From the NCBI GenBank assembly GCA_049999765.1, contig JBNGIQ010007860.1, positions 24,915 to 88,914 on the forward strand: a stretch of 64,000 bases of DNA, given 5' to 3'. This stretch comes from Phaeoceros laevis. Its lineage: Eukaryota; Anthocerotophyta; Anthocerotopsida; Notothyladales. The notes under the pieces were generated by a model. That model was not told the DNA's origin and searched no databases. It was given only the letters and a program-made list of their open reading frames with translations. Position 1 is the first letter of the stretch. Every line of letters starts with the position of its first letter. Below, in pieces: positions 1 to 10,968 of this stretch. A program made the position numbers and the translations under genes.

Positions 1-1000
1 AGGTGTCAAGAACATACTTGCTCTGGAGAATCGAGAGTCGTCGGAGTGATCGGTTACGATATATTTGAACGCCGAGACAATAGGTAAGTTCACCTAAGTC
101 ACTCATCTCAAACTCATTCCTTAGAAGTTTTTTCACCTTACTGAGAAGACTATACTTGCCCTTGGATGCAGCAATAATAAGGTCGTCAACATAGAGCAAT
201 AAGATAAGTAAAGCATTTCGTTGTCGCATAATATACAGATTAGAATCTGCTGTACCTTTGATAAAGCTAATAGATATTAAAAACTTGTCAATACGCTGAT
301 TCCAGGCCCTAGGGCTCTGTTTAAGCCCATATAGTGTTTTATGAAGCTTACAATACAAATGTGCTATACCAGGTTTAACAAAACCTTCAGGTTGTTCAAG
401 AAATATTTCCTCTTCAAGCTCACCATGAAGGAAGGCAGTTTTCACATCTACGTGCTCAAGGTCAAAGTCATGATGTGCTGTGAGAGCCAATACCATTCTG
501 AGGGTAGGAAACTTGATGACTGGAGCAAAAGTATCAAGGAAGTCAATGCCTGGAACTTGGGAGAAACCCCTTGCGACAAACCGAGCCTTGAAACGGTCAA
601 TACTACCATCAGCTTTATACTTCTTCTTAAATACCCATTTGCAGGAGATTAGAATCTGCCTGCAGGTAACTCAGTCAAAGTCCAGGTCTTGTTCCGAATT
701 AATGAGTCATATTCAGACTGGACTGCAGCCTTCCATTGAGCTGACTCATGGGCCTGTGTATGCTTGCTTCAAGGTGGCAGGTTCACTTGTATCAACAGCA
801 ACTGCTGCATATGCATGTGCTATAAGAGCAGAGTCACTCTCAGACATGTCATCAGTGTTAGAGGCAGGTAAAGATATATCACTAGTATTAGGAGCATGCA
901 CCCAATCTTCAGGCACATAGGGTGCTTCAAAAGTTCTGGGCCTTCCTGCCTTACCAAAAGTCACTGACCTGGTAATACGTCGAGGTGGCTGTATAGCAGG
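1..1000 (-). pseudogene. copia pol: reverse transcriptase part, truncated by window
   Basis: Translation of the minus strand in several frames gives a copia-type RT. The catalytic YVDD box is at 193-182, preceded by LLILLL and followed by LIIAA, and the upstream block TLYGLKQSPRAW lies near 340-300. The upstream end merges into a serine/acid-rich linker (SEPATLKQAY near 770) that follows integrase. The frame is interrupted between about 650 and 960. RT would copy element RNA into cDNA in virus-like particles. The C-terminal part and RNase H are beyond base 1. Confidence 0.88.
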
Positions 1001-1002
1001 TG

Positions 1003-2485
1003 CTAATACAGCTGGTGGAGCATAGGATTACCATCATCGGTTTCCATATTATCTTCAGTTGGAATAGATGTATCAACAAATTCAGTCTCTGAAGACTGAT
1101 CAATGCTATGATCAGATTGATCAAAGCTAGATATCTCGGCAGGTACATCAGTACTAATCTCAGACAAGGAAACAGCTGACTCATCATCAGAATTATCCCC
1201 ATGCTCAGTTGGATGTCTAAGCATGTCTAGAGAGACATTAGGTGCCTTCAAGATGGAGGACTCATCAAAAACAACACTCCGAGCATAAGAGATCTGACGA
1301 GTAAGGGGATCAACAAGTTTATAAGCTTTATCCCCTCCGTGTACCCAATGAACATCAGTTTTTTGGAATGATCTCCTAATTTCTTGCGTTGCTCTTTGTG
1401 AATAAATGCAAATGCAGGGCAGCCGAATACACGCAAATGTTGAAGAGAGGGTTTGCGGCCGCACCATACCTCGAAAGGAGTCTTACCAGGGACTGAGTCA
1501 GATGGCAATCTATTCATAAGATAGTTGGATGTCATCATAGCTTCAGCCCAATAGCCAATAGGTAAGCGAGCTTGCTTAAGCATAGAACGAGTGGCATTTT
1601 GCAAAGTGCGATTACGTCGTTCAGCCACAGGATTCTGCTGAGGGGTGCCTGGGACAGTGAACTGACGCTGGATGCCTAGCTGTCTGCAGGTGCCTAGGAC
1701 AGTGAACTGACGCTGGATGCCTAGCTGTCTGCAGAAGTCAGAAAATTCACCAGAGACATATTCCCCGCCATTATCTGAACGGAGGCAAATCAGCTTGCAG
1801 CCAGTGTGGCGCTCAGCTAAACTTTGGTAGGCTTGAAAGCATACAAAGGTCTCACTCTTGTGTTTTAAAATGTAGAGATAGCATAATCGAGAATAATCAT
1901 CGATAAACGTAAGAAAATACAAGCCACCACCAAAAGATGCTGAGGAAATGGGGCCACATACATCAGAATGTACCAGCTCTAGTAATTTTGTTGCTCGATG
2001 GCCACCAGTTTTTTGGAACTTAGCTTCATGTTGTTTGCCATAAATGCATGCTTCGCAGAGGGGCAATGAATCAAGTGGAGCTGGAATACCGCATACAGGT
2101 CGGCGGTGGAAAGATGCTGAAGACGCTTAGCATTCACATGACCAAGCCTAGCATGCCAGAGGGTAGCATTGGAGCCTGACACAGCAAGATGAACTTGCCC
2201 ACCAACACCATAAGTAGCAACATCAAGCTGAAAGATATCATTGACTGGATGTCCCCGAGCAAGAACAACATAAGGTGCAAGGTTATGAGAAATAATGCAC
2301 TAGTTGTCAGAAAAAATAACTTGGATGTTTCTGGACTGAATAAGTTGTCTTACTGAGAGCAGATTCTTGGTGATAGAGGGAACATGAAGGACTCCTTCGA
2401 GCTGCAAAATCTTGCCATTTTGCAAGATAAGTTTCACAGTGCCTGATCCCTTAATGGATAGGCCACTGTCATCACCAAGTAACAC
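1003..2485 (-). pseudogene. copia pol: protease tail and integrase, disrupted
   Basis: The 2485-2300 stretch continues the protease region (LLGDDSGLSIKGSG) and ends at a stop. After it come the integrase zinc-binding His pair (WHARLGHVN) and Cys pair (LPLCEAC), split by a frameshift near 2075. The catalytic core has all three acidic residues: D in HSDVCGPIS, D in LRSDNGGEY and E in PVAERRNRTL. A 45-bp in-frame duplication (1645-1734) lengthens the second D to E spacing by 15 residues, which is expected to harm the fold. A further frameshift near 1335 precedes the linker DKAYKLVDPLTRQ. Confidence 0.9.
1645..1734. repeat. 45-bp tandem duplication in integrase core
   Basis: Units 1645-1689 and 1690-1734 differ at one base. 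The duplication is in frame and doubles the peptide CRQLGIQRQFTVLGT on the minus strand, between the second catalytic Asp and the catalytic Glu. Confidence 0.95.
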
Positions 2486-2491
2486 AAACTG

Positions 2492-3687
2492 CTAATCTTT
2501 TGCCTTTTTATAATGCAGAAAAACCTTCCTATCGTGGCATATGTGGGCAGAAGCACCAGAATCAACATACCAGGTAGGCTGATGAGATTCACTTGCTGAA
2601 AGACATATAGTCAAAATGACTGTACTTGCCTTCTTTGAAGCTACATGAGCTTCAGGAGCAGGGCCTCGACGTGGTTCTCCACGTTTCTTCTTCCGACATT
2701 CGGGTTCCCAATGATCAGGTAAGCCACACCAGTTACAGTTCCCAATACGTTTAGGATGTTTAGAAGTAGTGGCATGTACTTGTGGTGCAGTCGATGAAGA
2801 TCGAGGTCTGGAACTCCATAAGGATCTTCCTCTGCCACGGCCACGTCCCTTGCCTCTGGCAAAGAGAACTGTAGGCCTGCTGGCTCTTGAAGTATGCCGA
2901 GAACTCTCTTCTTGCATGAGAGCGCCAACCATTTCCGCAAAGGTGAGTATGGGGGGATAATCTTGTGCTTCATTGCCTGCTGCCCTAGCAACTTGTTGTG
3001 CAAGTCGCATAATAGCATTCTGACTAGTAACAAAACTGGAATAACTGGCAGGAAGAGATGCTAAGAAACGCATGCAAGCTTCAGTCTCATCAATCTTAGT
3101 GCCAGCTGCAGCCATTTTATTGCGTAGCATACGGAAATTACCGACATGGTGCTCGACAGCTTCGCCATCCTTCATTTTCAAGCTGTAAAACTTGGTTGAA
3201 GTAGACATGCGAGTCATCATGTCAGGTGAGGCATACAGCAATGAGAGTTGATCCCACGTGTCCTTGGCTGACTCGGCTTCAGAAGTTTGCCTCACCATTT
3301 CGGCTGTTAGGCCATGGCGAAGAACATTCAAAGCCTTGTTGTCAAGGGCCTCCCACCCAGCAAACATGGTTGAATCTGCAGCAGGTTTAGCACGTTTTCC
3401 AGACACCACGTCCCATAATTGTTTCTCCTTGAGAACACCTTTCATGCGGATTGCCAGATATCATAATCTGACCCATTAAATCTATCTTTTTCTTTGAAGT
3501 CTGACCCATGTGAGTGGGTCTGTTCAGGAGCTTGATCAGCCATCTCTGACTCACTGCTGGAGTATTGTGATCGGGCTGAGGGAGACTTTAGCTCTGAAGA
3601 CTCCTCGTCAAGATTTTCTTGATCAAAATCAACTTGTGTACTTTGGTCTGCTTGAACGGTTACTGACATGGGATCCTTAGATGTCAC
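2492..3687 (-). pseudogene. copia gag with CCHC zinc knuckle, frameshifted
   Basis: The gag protein packages element RNA. The start is the ATG at 3687 (MTSKDPMSV). The conserved gag motif RFNGSDYDIW is cut by a one-base shift near 3450, after which the frame resumes with MKGVLKEKQLWDVVSG at 3445. A CCHC knuckle, CNWCGLPDHWEPEC, matches C-x2-C-x4-H-x4-C. The protease motif WYVDSGASAHIC follows near 2560. The frame ends at an in-frame stop (2492-2494), after which recognisable protease sequence continues in the same frame. Confidence 0.9.
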
Positions 3688-4292
3688 ATATCAAAACACA
3701 GGTTAACAGAACAAGTGGAACACACATTTTCATTAACAGCCTTATACTTGAGTTCCTGGTCTCTACGTGTTTGCATATGAAAATTAAGGTGCTGAAGCAA
3801 GGTGAACTGATTTTCCAGGTGTTGGCAACGCTCTTCAAGAGTGTGAAGTCGTTGTGTTACCCAAGATGGCAGTTCAGATTGCTGAGGAGTTGATTTGACC
3901 TTATTTCTTGCAAATGAAGTGTGGCCAGGACGATAGTTTATTGTTGCAGTCGGTCTTTCACGCTGGAACAGAGAATGTAGTACAGACGGTACTGGGGTCC
4001 TGGCATGCTGCAAATCAGACTGGAAAGAGCAGTAAAGCTTCTGCCTCTCCTCTTTTAAGCAACGCTGCACGTCACACGGTAAGTTGGGATGCTTGATGGT
4101 GTAATCTTCAATCGCTCGTCTAACATGGAAGCTAGGGTTCTCATGCAAAATAGAGCGATTGTCTTTTAAAGAGAATGATTGAAACCCAGAAGGATAATGA
4201 CGATTACGACCTCGGCCTACCATCTTATTATGCAAGAAGGGTGCAGAGGGCAGTGATGCCCTTGCACAAATACCTGGAAGAACGACGCCCAA
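3684..4292 (-). CDS. ORF in copia leader, unknown function, 202 aa
   Basis: An uninterrupted minus-strand ORF lies between the primer binding site and gag, where most copia elements have only a short untranslated leader. The predicted protein is basic. Its C-terminal third has heptad-like leucine spacing (LPSWVTQRLHTLEERCQHLE), suggesting a short coiled coil. I do not recognise the family. Its stop overlaps the gag start by a few bases (gag begins at 3687). It could be an element-specific accessory ORF, a captured host fragment, or chance. It is the only frame in this element of comparable length without a break. Confidence 0.4.
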   Translation of the reverse strand: MGVVLPGICARASLPSAPFLHNKMVGRGRNRHYPSGFQSFSLKDNRSILHENPSFHVRRAIEDYTIKHPNLPCDVQRCLKEERQKLYCSFQSDLQHARTPVPSVLHSLFQRERPTATINYRPGHTSFARNKVKSTPQQSELPSWVTQRLHTLEERCQHLENQFTLLQHLNFHMQTRRDQELKYKAVNENVCSTCSVNLCFDM

Positions 4293-4595
4293 TTGGGCAG
4301 GCTCCCCAGGTTTGCATTTCTTGATTCATAATTTGATTTGATGGCGCTTCTTGAAGAAGATAAGCAGCTAGGCTCAATTGGAGGTAGCACACATACTTGC
4401 ATCCGTGTGTGCAGGCTGAATATTGCTGCTGCTGTAAAGCAACGTAGCTCACCTTATTTCCTGCTGCAGATCGGAGAGATTTGCATGCTGGATTCTGAGG
4501 GATCAACGCCTGAACTTTGCTAGGGTTAGCAAGTCCAGCCTCTGCGTTTGTAGGAAGCTAGAGCTCCTAGTAGAGGTGCGCACACTGAGCAACAT

Positions 4596-4607
4596 GCTCT
4601 GATACCA
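4596..4607 (-). other. Primer binding site (initiator tRNA-Met type)
   Basis: The minus strand reads TGGTATCAGAGC, the usual Ty1/copia primer binding site complementary to the 3' end of initiator tRNA-Met. It lies immediately inside the inferred LTR boundary at 4608, which fixes element orientation. Confidence 0.88.
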
Positions 4608-4920
4608 TGAACAAAATCACAAGGCAAGACCGATGGTGCACAGCAGCGAGGAGATAGAAAAATACACATAGAATATAGTTTGCATTGAAGTGTAAAGTAC
4701 AAATAGGCTCGAAAGCCGTTGAGTTGGTTTAATAACCGACTCCATAATAACTGTAACCCTAATAACCTTCAACTAACTTAATTACTGATAGTAATACTTC
4801 TTTAATTGGAGCAAGAATCTTAAAGGTACCTTTCTACGGCCTGTGCTATATTTATCCTGAGCTTTGCGCTTCCCCTTTCCTTTCATGTCAAACGTGTGCC
4901 GCCTTGCACCCTAAACCACA
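4608..4920 (-). repeat. Inferred 5' LTR of the copia element
   Basis: On the plus strand the sequence directly after the primer binding site begins TGAACA, and a run ending in CCACA closes at 4920, giving the TG...CA termini of an LTR about 313 bp long. A TATA-like stretch (minus strand GGATAAATATAG, near 4845) fits an LTR promoter. The inner border is set by the PBS; the outer border is a guess because the partner LTR is outside the window. Confidence 0.45.
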
Positions 4921-5363
4921 AAGAATTTGGTGTAAAATTAAGATATGGTCATTCTTGTCTAGGTATTGGTGTTAAGTTTTGGTATAATTACTCGTAATCT
5001 TACATTCAAGGCTATATACTTTGATCATATTAGTAAATTAATAAATCATATAAATATACAAGTAATATTTACAATAATCTTTTAAAATAATAGGTAGCAT
5101 ACTTCCTACACCTCTATTTATATTAATCTATATATATAATAATTTCTGGAAATATCAAAGTCTACTTATATTAATCTATATATATAATAATTTCTGGAAA
5201 TATCAAAGTCTACGGGCAAGTTATCCGGTCCTTAGGAAAAGGAACTAATATATATATATAATAATTTCCGAAAATATCAAAGTCTACCAGGCAAGTTATC
5301 CCGTTCCGAGGTTAATGTCAAAGTCTACCAGGCAATATCCCGTTCGGAGGTTAATGAACTAGA
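4921..5363. repeat. AT-rich tandem repeats beside a gap
   Basis: No gene is seen. A 48-bp unit (TTATATTAATC...AAGTCTAC) is exactly repeated at 5118-5165 and 5166-5213. Two more degenerate copies of its second half (AATATCAAAGTCTACC, GGCAAGTTATCCCGTTC) follow up to 5363. Confidence 0.85.
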
Positions 5364-5463
5364 NNNNNNNNNNNNNNNNNNNNNNNNNNNNNNNNNNNNN
5401 NNNNNNNNNNNNNNNNNNNNNNNNNNNNNNNNNNNNNNNNNNNNNNNNNNNNNNNNNNNNNNN
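5364..5463. other. Assembly gap, 100 N
   Basis: There are exactly 100 unknown bases, a placeholder length. The flanks do not match each other, unlike the two other gaps in the window. Confidence 0.99.
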
Positions 5464-6239
5464 AATCAACCGTGCGGCCGGTTTTTGGTGAGCTCAGGGT
5501 AGAAACTTAGAAAGAAAGAAAGAAATTATATTAACGTTCACGGGGGCTTAGAGAGCCATGGGACCCGTTCCCGGCCCCAGGCCACGTTCCCGGCCCCTCA
5601 CTCACCTTGATTTGGGCAGGGTGGGATCGCATGGAACCAGGGCGGGCCCATTACTTTCTCAACGGGAATAAGCGGCCAGCAACTCGCTGGTCCCTTACGG
5701 GTTAATCGGTTAATCCTTAGCAGATGGATGATGCAGACACAAGCATTGGAGCTTACTCCACCATCCACGTGTAAGGGGCGGTCAAGGCGCTTAGCCTAGG
5801 TGGCAGCCCTTGACGTGGCGCCCGAGCTGAGGACATGGCACCCATGGCGCCCGAGGCTTGCGCGGCTCCCTATCCTCCCGTGGCTATGGCTGCCTGCGCG
5901 GCCAGTCCTGCCCCTCCTTGATACCTTGATAAGAAACTTGTAAAACTGCCGGTTAAACTTGAGAAAACTGTAGGATTGCACTAAGATGCACTAGACTTAA
6001 ACATATGTGCACACTGCCCACGTAGGATGAACTTAGACTTACACACAGTGTGCACACTGCCAACGACAAGAACGGTCACCTTGCCACCGAGCTCGGCATT
6101 TTGCTCATGGTGCTCATCGCTTGTCTGTGGCAAGGCCACAGCGGTGCCTAGCATGTCATTCAAGATGTCAAGAGGAGCTGTCGGATTCAGCAGGACTCCA
6201 TCAGTCCAGCAAGTGGACTGATCAACATTCCTAGCTGGG
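5464..6239. other. Intergenic, no gene seen
   Basis: This is moderately GC-rich sequence with short internal repeats: GTTCCCGGCCCC near 5568 and 5588, ACACACTGTGTGCAC-like copies near 6010-6060, and GGCGCCCG near 5817-5845. Nothing coding is recognisable. The promoter and 5' UTR of the MSL gene should lie towards the right end. Confidence 0.5.
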
Positions 6240-9200
6240 ATGGAGAAAATCACGTCTTTCGGGAAGGCGAGCCGGAATTCAAGGCACCAGCAGCTCATGA
6301 AGGACCGCGGTGGCACAGACGACAGCGACGAGAGCTCAACTCGAATCCGGGTTGATCATGAGGATGCCTGTGGGGAATTCCAAGGATTTCTGGCAGCCTC
6401 AAGCACCGAGCTCAACGCGTGTACAGCGCCAGCTGCGGATAAGCAACCAGGAGTCCACCGGCCGGCTCTGAAGCACAAGAGCCGATTTCAGATCGAGGGG
6501 CACTCACCCAAAGCGGCATCCCCTCGGGTCAGCTTCGTCGCTGTCGATGAGGCGGAGGTGGCTGGGAAGACAAAGAGGCAATCCAGCAAGATTTTGGGAG
6601 TGACCATCGCCGAAGGTGAGGCAGCAGACTGGGCAAGCACCCCACCACCTCCTGACACAACCTTTCGTTCGCTGCCTGAGACGTGGACATCAGAATCCCA
6701 GCCTCCTGCTGTGAATGTTCCTGAAGCAGTGGGAGTCAGGATTGCGGAAACACCCAAGTCGAGCAGTTCACCGACTCCTCGCCCGGTTTCTTCTCGTTCT
6801 TCTCAAGAAGGAGTTGTGAAATCACCCTTCCAGTTCCACACTGTAGCCAGGCTTGCCACCAGGCCCAAGTCCAGGTTAGCAGATCCTCCGCGGGTGTTGG
6901 CCTCAGGTACGACAGATGTGAACGCCAAGGCGGGCAAGTCTGGACGACTGAAGTCGGAACAGCTGAAGCCAGGCCAGCCGAGCGTGGTGAAGTGGTCTGG
7001 GCTGCTTGGGGCGGATGAGGAGGAAGGGGAGGACCCGTTCAAAGATGCTGATTTGTATGAGAACAAGTGTAAGATGCGAGGCACGTTTGGCTTTTGGGCA
7101 GTCTTTCAGTGGAGTGCATTCGTTGTCATCATCGGGGCTTTCATTTGCAGCCTTGCTATTCCCACTCTGCACAACACAAGTAGGTTCGACAAATTCTCGC
7201 TTGTACCAAGAAAACGATTCTGTTTGGCATCCTAGACTTGCTGTCTGATCACATGATAGGCATGCATGCAGAATTGCGGGGACTTGACCTGTGGGATTGG
7301 ACCCTTGTAGTACTGGTTATCTTCTGCGGCAGACTCATGTCAGGATGGATCATTACGCTGCTGGTTTTCATGGTTGAAAGAAACTTCTTACTGAGGAAAA
7401 AGGTGCTGTATTTTGTTTTCGGACTGAGGAACCGGGTGAAGGATTGCCTCTGGCTTGGATGGGTTCTTTTGGCTTGGTCCCTCATACCCCACAAGGATAC
7501 CGAGGTCTCGAAGTATGTTGCCAAGGTGCTGGTGTGCCTTCTCATCTCTGTTTTGGTGCTTTTGGTGAAGACCTTGTTTGTCAAGATCTTAGCTTCCTCG
7601 TTCCATGTAGCACACTATTTTGAGAGGATCCAGGAGTCCATCTTCATTCAAGCAGTATGTGTCGGAGGTCCTTTCTGGGCCTCCCATTTTTGAGACTGAA
7701 GAACTTCCAGAAGGAATTTTAGGTAGCCAACAGTCTGGCAAGACATCTTCAGGGTACATGCATTGCCAAGCTGACCATTCTGTTTATCTGCGGGCATGAC
7801 TTTCTTTGAGACTATGTATGGTTCACACCACGCAGATTTTATATGCTGAATCCTTGGGTTCCACTAAAAACTGCTGGCAGGTTTGGAAAGTGCTGAACAT
7901 TTTCAGTAGACAAAGATAGCGAGGAGGCAGAGGAGACAATCAACATAAGCTATTTGAACAGGATGGATGCAAAAACTGTTTCAGCTTGGAGTATGTCAAG
8001 GCTGGTAAACATTGTCCTACGGACTGGGATATCCACGCTCGCCCATTAACTTGACAAAACAGCTGCTGCTGCGGAGGACCAGGACACAGAGATAAGTAGT
8101 GAATGGCAAGCACAAGCTGCTGGAAAGCACATCTTCAAGAACGTTGCCAAACGGGGAAGCAAGTATTACTACCCTTGCTACATATATATTCACAGTTATC
8201 TGCTGTTTGTTCCAGGCTTGAACCCCTTAAAGCTAGATAGAGGATTGCTCATGGTTTCAGCACCTGTGTGTTGTTCAGAGTCATCGTCCATGATGATCTT
8301 CTGAGGTTCATGCGAGAAGAGGAAGCGGTGCGTGCTTTTACTCTGTTAGATGGAGCACTAGAATCTGGTAACATCACCAAACGAGCCTTGAAGAATTGGG
8401 TGGTAAGAATTGCTGTCGACAGCTTTCAAGCTCTAATGACTGGCATGATGATATGGATAACTAGTGCACTCCCCGGGTTGCAGACACATGTTTACAGAGA
8501 CCACCGAGCTCTTGCGTGTTCTCTGAATGATACTGAAACAGCAGTGGAAAGACTACATAGAATCATTGATTTTTTGGTTATTGTCCTTGTTACCATCATT
8601 TGGCTGCTCGTCTTAAACATGACCACAACGAAAGTCTTGCTGGTAGCGATAGGATTTGTGTTTGATACATGCAAGCGCGTCGTTGAGGGCACCGTATTTG
8701 TTTTCAAGATGCACCCCTTTGATGTTGGGGACCGATGTGTTGTGGACGGTGTTCAGGCAAGTGAAGCATGGCGGACAGTGGCATAGTAGCATGTATCTCT
8801 CTTGAGGGATGTTGACTTACCCCATGTAAGGACATCCATCTGATGTGCTCGCTTGCAATTGCTCGTTTCTGTATAATGTGCAGATGGTGGTGGAAGAAAT
8901 AAACATTCTAACCACGGTGTTTCTGAGATTTGACAATGAGAAGATCTGGTACCCCAGCTCAGTCCTTGCAACAAAGCCCATCAGTAACTTTCTTCCGAAG
9001 TCCCAACATGGGCGACTCCATCGAGTTTCAAATCAGTGCCTCTACTCCTCTGGAGAAGATAAATTTGCTGAAGGAAAGAGTCGCAAGGTACACTGTCGTC
9101 TGATGTTTTCCTCCTGCATCCTGATGTGTGACCTGACTCATTTTTCCAAATGTGGTTTTGGCTTTGTTTGTAGGCACATCAAGAACACTCCTCACCACTG

Positions 9201-9285
9201 GCAAGAAAAGCATTGCTTGTTCGTCAAGGACTTCGTGGAAATGAAGAAAATGGACGTGGTGCTAGGCCTAGATGGCTTTTGCTAA
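6240..9285 (+). pseudogene. MSL mechanosensitive channel (MscS-like), disrupted
   Basis: This is a plasma-membrane MscS-like anion channel of the plant MSL4-10 group. A long polar N-terminus (6240-7179) ends in EDPFKDADLYE and the first membrane segment. Intron 7180-7271 leads to DLWDWTLVVLVIFCGRLMSGW and further membrane helices. Later exons hold the linker (SAWSMSRLVNIVLRTG), the EF-like block DDLLRFMREEEAV, and the pore and beta domain (HPFDVGDRC, VVEEINILTTVFLRFDN). Intron 8757-8883 has a GC donor (CAG/GCAAGT). Breaks: about 4 extra bases near 7650, an in-frame TAA at 8047-8049, one extra T near 8990, and a terminal exon that stops matching the family after 9270. The matching end is at 21815-22160. 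It is a pseudogene or a misassembled gene. Confidence 0.85.
9098..9270 (+). repeat. MSL intron/terminal-exon segment, copy A
   Basis: This copy starts in the last intron and runs into the terminal exon (HIKNTPHHWQEKH, VKDFVEMKKMDVVLGL). Near-identical copies lie at 16203-16417 and 21771-21953. Copy A diverges right after CTAGGCCTA. Confidence 0.93.
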
Positions 9286-9559
9286 CGGTTGGACGAAGGT
9301 TGTGAGCCACTCCTTCGAATAAGGGTGAGGATCAGGAGAGACGGATCACGAATCAGGTCAAAGGCGACAAATTCAGCCTCTCGGGAGCTACTGAATACAC
9401 ATCGGCTTATATGAGCGAAGGTATCAAGTAAACCATGTGATTTTAAGGATACATTTGTTGAACGTTTTCAACCTATGTTTAGTATGTTGTACAAAACTGT
9501 AGCCAAAATATTCGGCCATTCTCAAAATATCAGAAAAGGTTCCTCCCCAAAGGTCACTG
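9271..9559. other. Intergenic, no gene seen
   Basis: This lies between the broken MSL end and the 3' end of the convergent GART gene. I see no further family sequence or repeat. Confidence 0.5.
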
Positions 9560-10968
9560 CTAGTAATACTCAGACTCATCCCAAGATCTTCGGATAAGTG
9601 GCACTCCATCCTCTCGCCAAAATACGCGATCCTCACACCGGGCTGCAACAGCTTCAACATACAACTTGTGCTCCTGCCAATTCAGACGTTCAAACATTTG
9701 TGAGGAAAATAGTAGGGACATGTAGCATAGTAGGGCACAGCAGAAACTAGGGAATCAAGCCCCGTTATTCCAGGAGATGACTTGAGTAACACAAGCCAGA
9801 CCTTTCCAAGCCGGAAAACAATTTACCTCCTTGAGAACTCTGGCAGCCAGATCCTGGGATGTATCATTTGTCAGGACCGGCACAATCCTCTGAGCCAGAA
9901 AGGGACCAGTGTCATACTTCTCATCAATGAAGTGAATTGTAGGACCAGAAAACCTGTGTAACAAAACAGGTCTTGCCTCAGTTCCAAACAAGAGAGTGCA
10001 TAAGCTGCAAGCACATGCTGTTCAGAGGGGTGGGCTCGGACACTTTTATTTCATTCATCGAGTCTCAGACAAACTGTGAAAATGTGCAATGGTCATCACT
10101 GCCAACTTTGTAACACCTGGTATCGTAGAAGAATAAGCTAAGAAAAATGGCAACGACTACGTACCGAGCCCCAGATTTTATTACGGCTTCATGCACTTTC
10201 ATCCCGTAATACCCTTTGCCACCAAAAGCAGGTAGCAGAGCAGGACGTATGTTGACAATAGACCGTGGATATGCCTGCACAAGCTCTGAAGGCAACAGCC
10301 TCAAGTACCCCGCAAGCAAGATGTAGTCCACACCATAATGCCTGCATGAGAAACTCCTAGTGTTATTGCACGGGCCCTGCAGCACACGAGGACCAATGAC
10401 TGTGAACCCGACTTACCTCAGCTTATGGACAAGCTCACTGGAACTGATGCCATCAGGTGCATTCTTCCCTTTCGGGTAAGCAAGAACTGGAATGCCGTGC
10501 TCCCTTGCATAATCACAACCTTTGCAACCTGCACAAGCACTGCTGGACTCAGACACAGAAAACACCGTTACGGTGGCACATGAAGGGAAAGCAAGTAGGG
10601 CGGACAAGGCACCATGCCGGCTCACCAGGCTTATCGGAAACCACCACGTCCACTTGGCCGTGAATGACATTGTCCTTGGAAGCCCGATGCAATGCCTGGA
10701 AATTCGAACCGCCTCCAGAAAGGAATACAGCAAGCTTGGAGGTTATAAACCCGTCCCTCCCGTCTGCATCGACTCTATCCCCCTGCCGAACCCTAGCCAT
10801 GAAACTACACTGTGAGAGGTTCTGCTTCTGGCACTCGGTGCTCTTGGTGCAAGTTCCACGGCAGTAGGCGGTGGACAGGAGAGCGGCGCTGGACACCATT
10901 GGCCTTCGAATACCAACTCCAGGCAATGCCTGCATCCCCCGCCAGGCATTGATGGTGTTCCTGCTCAC
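9560..10968 (-). CDS. Phosphoribosylglycinamide formyltransferase (GART, PurN type)
   Basis: It transfers formyl from 10-formyl-THF to GAR in de novo purine synthesis, probably in the plastid. Five exons join in phase: 10968-10626, 10528-10417, 10341-10165, 9953-9827, 9673-9560, giving 290 aa with about 75 N-terminal residues beyond the bacterial enzyme (likely transit peptide). Visible motifs are the phosphate loop FLSGGGSNF (residues 82-90), GVDYILLAGYLRLL, LLPAFGGKGYYGMKVH, YDTGPFLAQ (Asp225) and EHKLYVEAV near the end. The family active site is Asn-His-Asp. Asn182 and Asp225 are present, but the expected His reads Arg184 (NIRPALLP, codon CGT). Everything else is well conserved. Start codon choice is uncertain; a Met further in would still leave the core. 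Confidence 0.92.

Larger units (their letters stand above)
1..4920 (-). mobile_element. Decayed Ty1/copia LTR retrotransposon, 5' part
   Basis: Reading on the minus strand, the order is LTR (about 4920-4608), primer binding site (4607-4596), leader ORF, gag with zinc knuckle, protease motif, integrase and reverse transcriptase. Integrase before RT is the copia (Pseudoviridae) order. The window edge cuts the element inside RT, so RNase H, the polypurine tract and the second LTR lie outside. Stops at 2492-2494 and 2300-2302 and frameshifts near 3450, 2075 and 1335 break the polyprotein, so this copy should not be autonomous. Confidence 0.93.
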
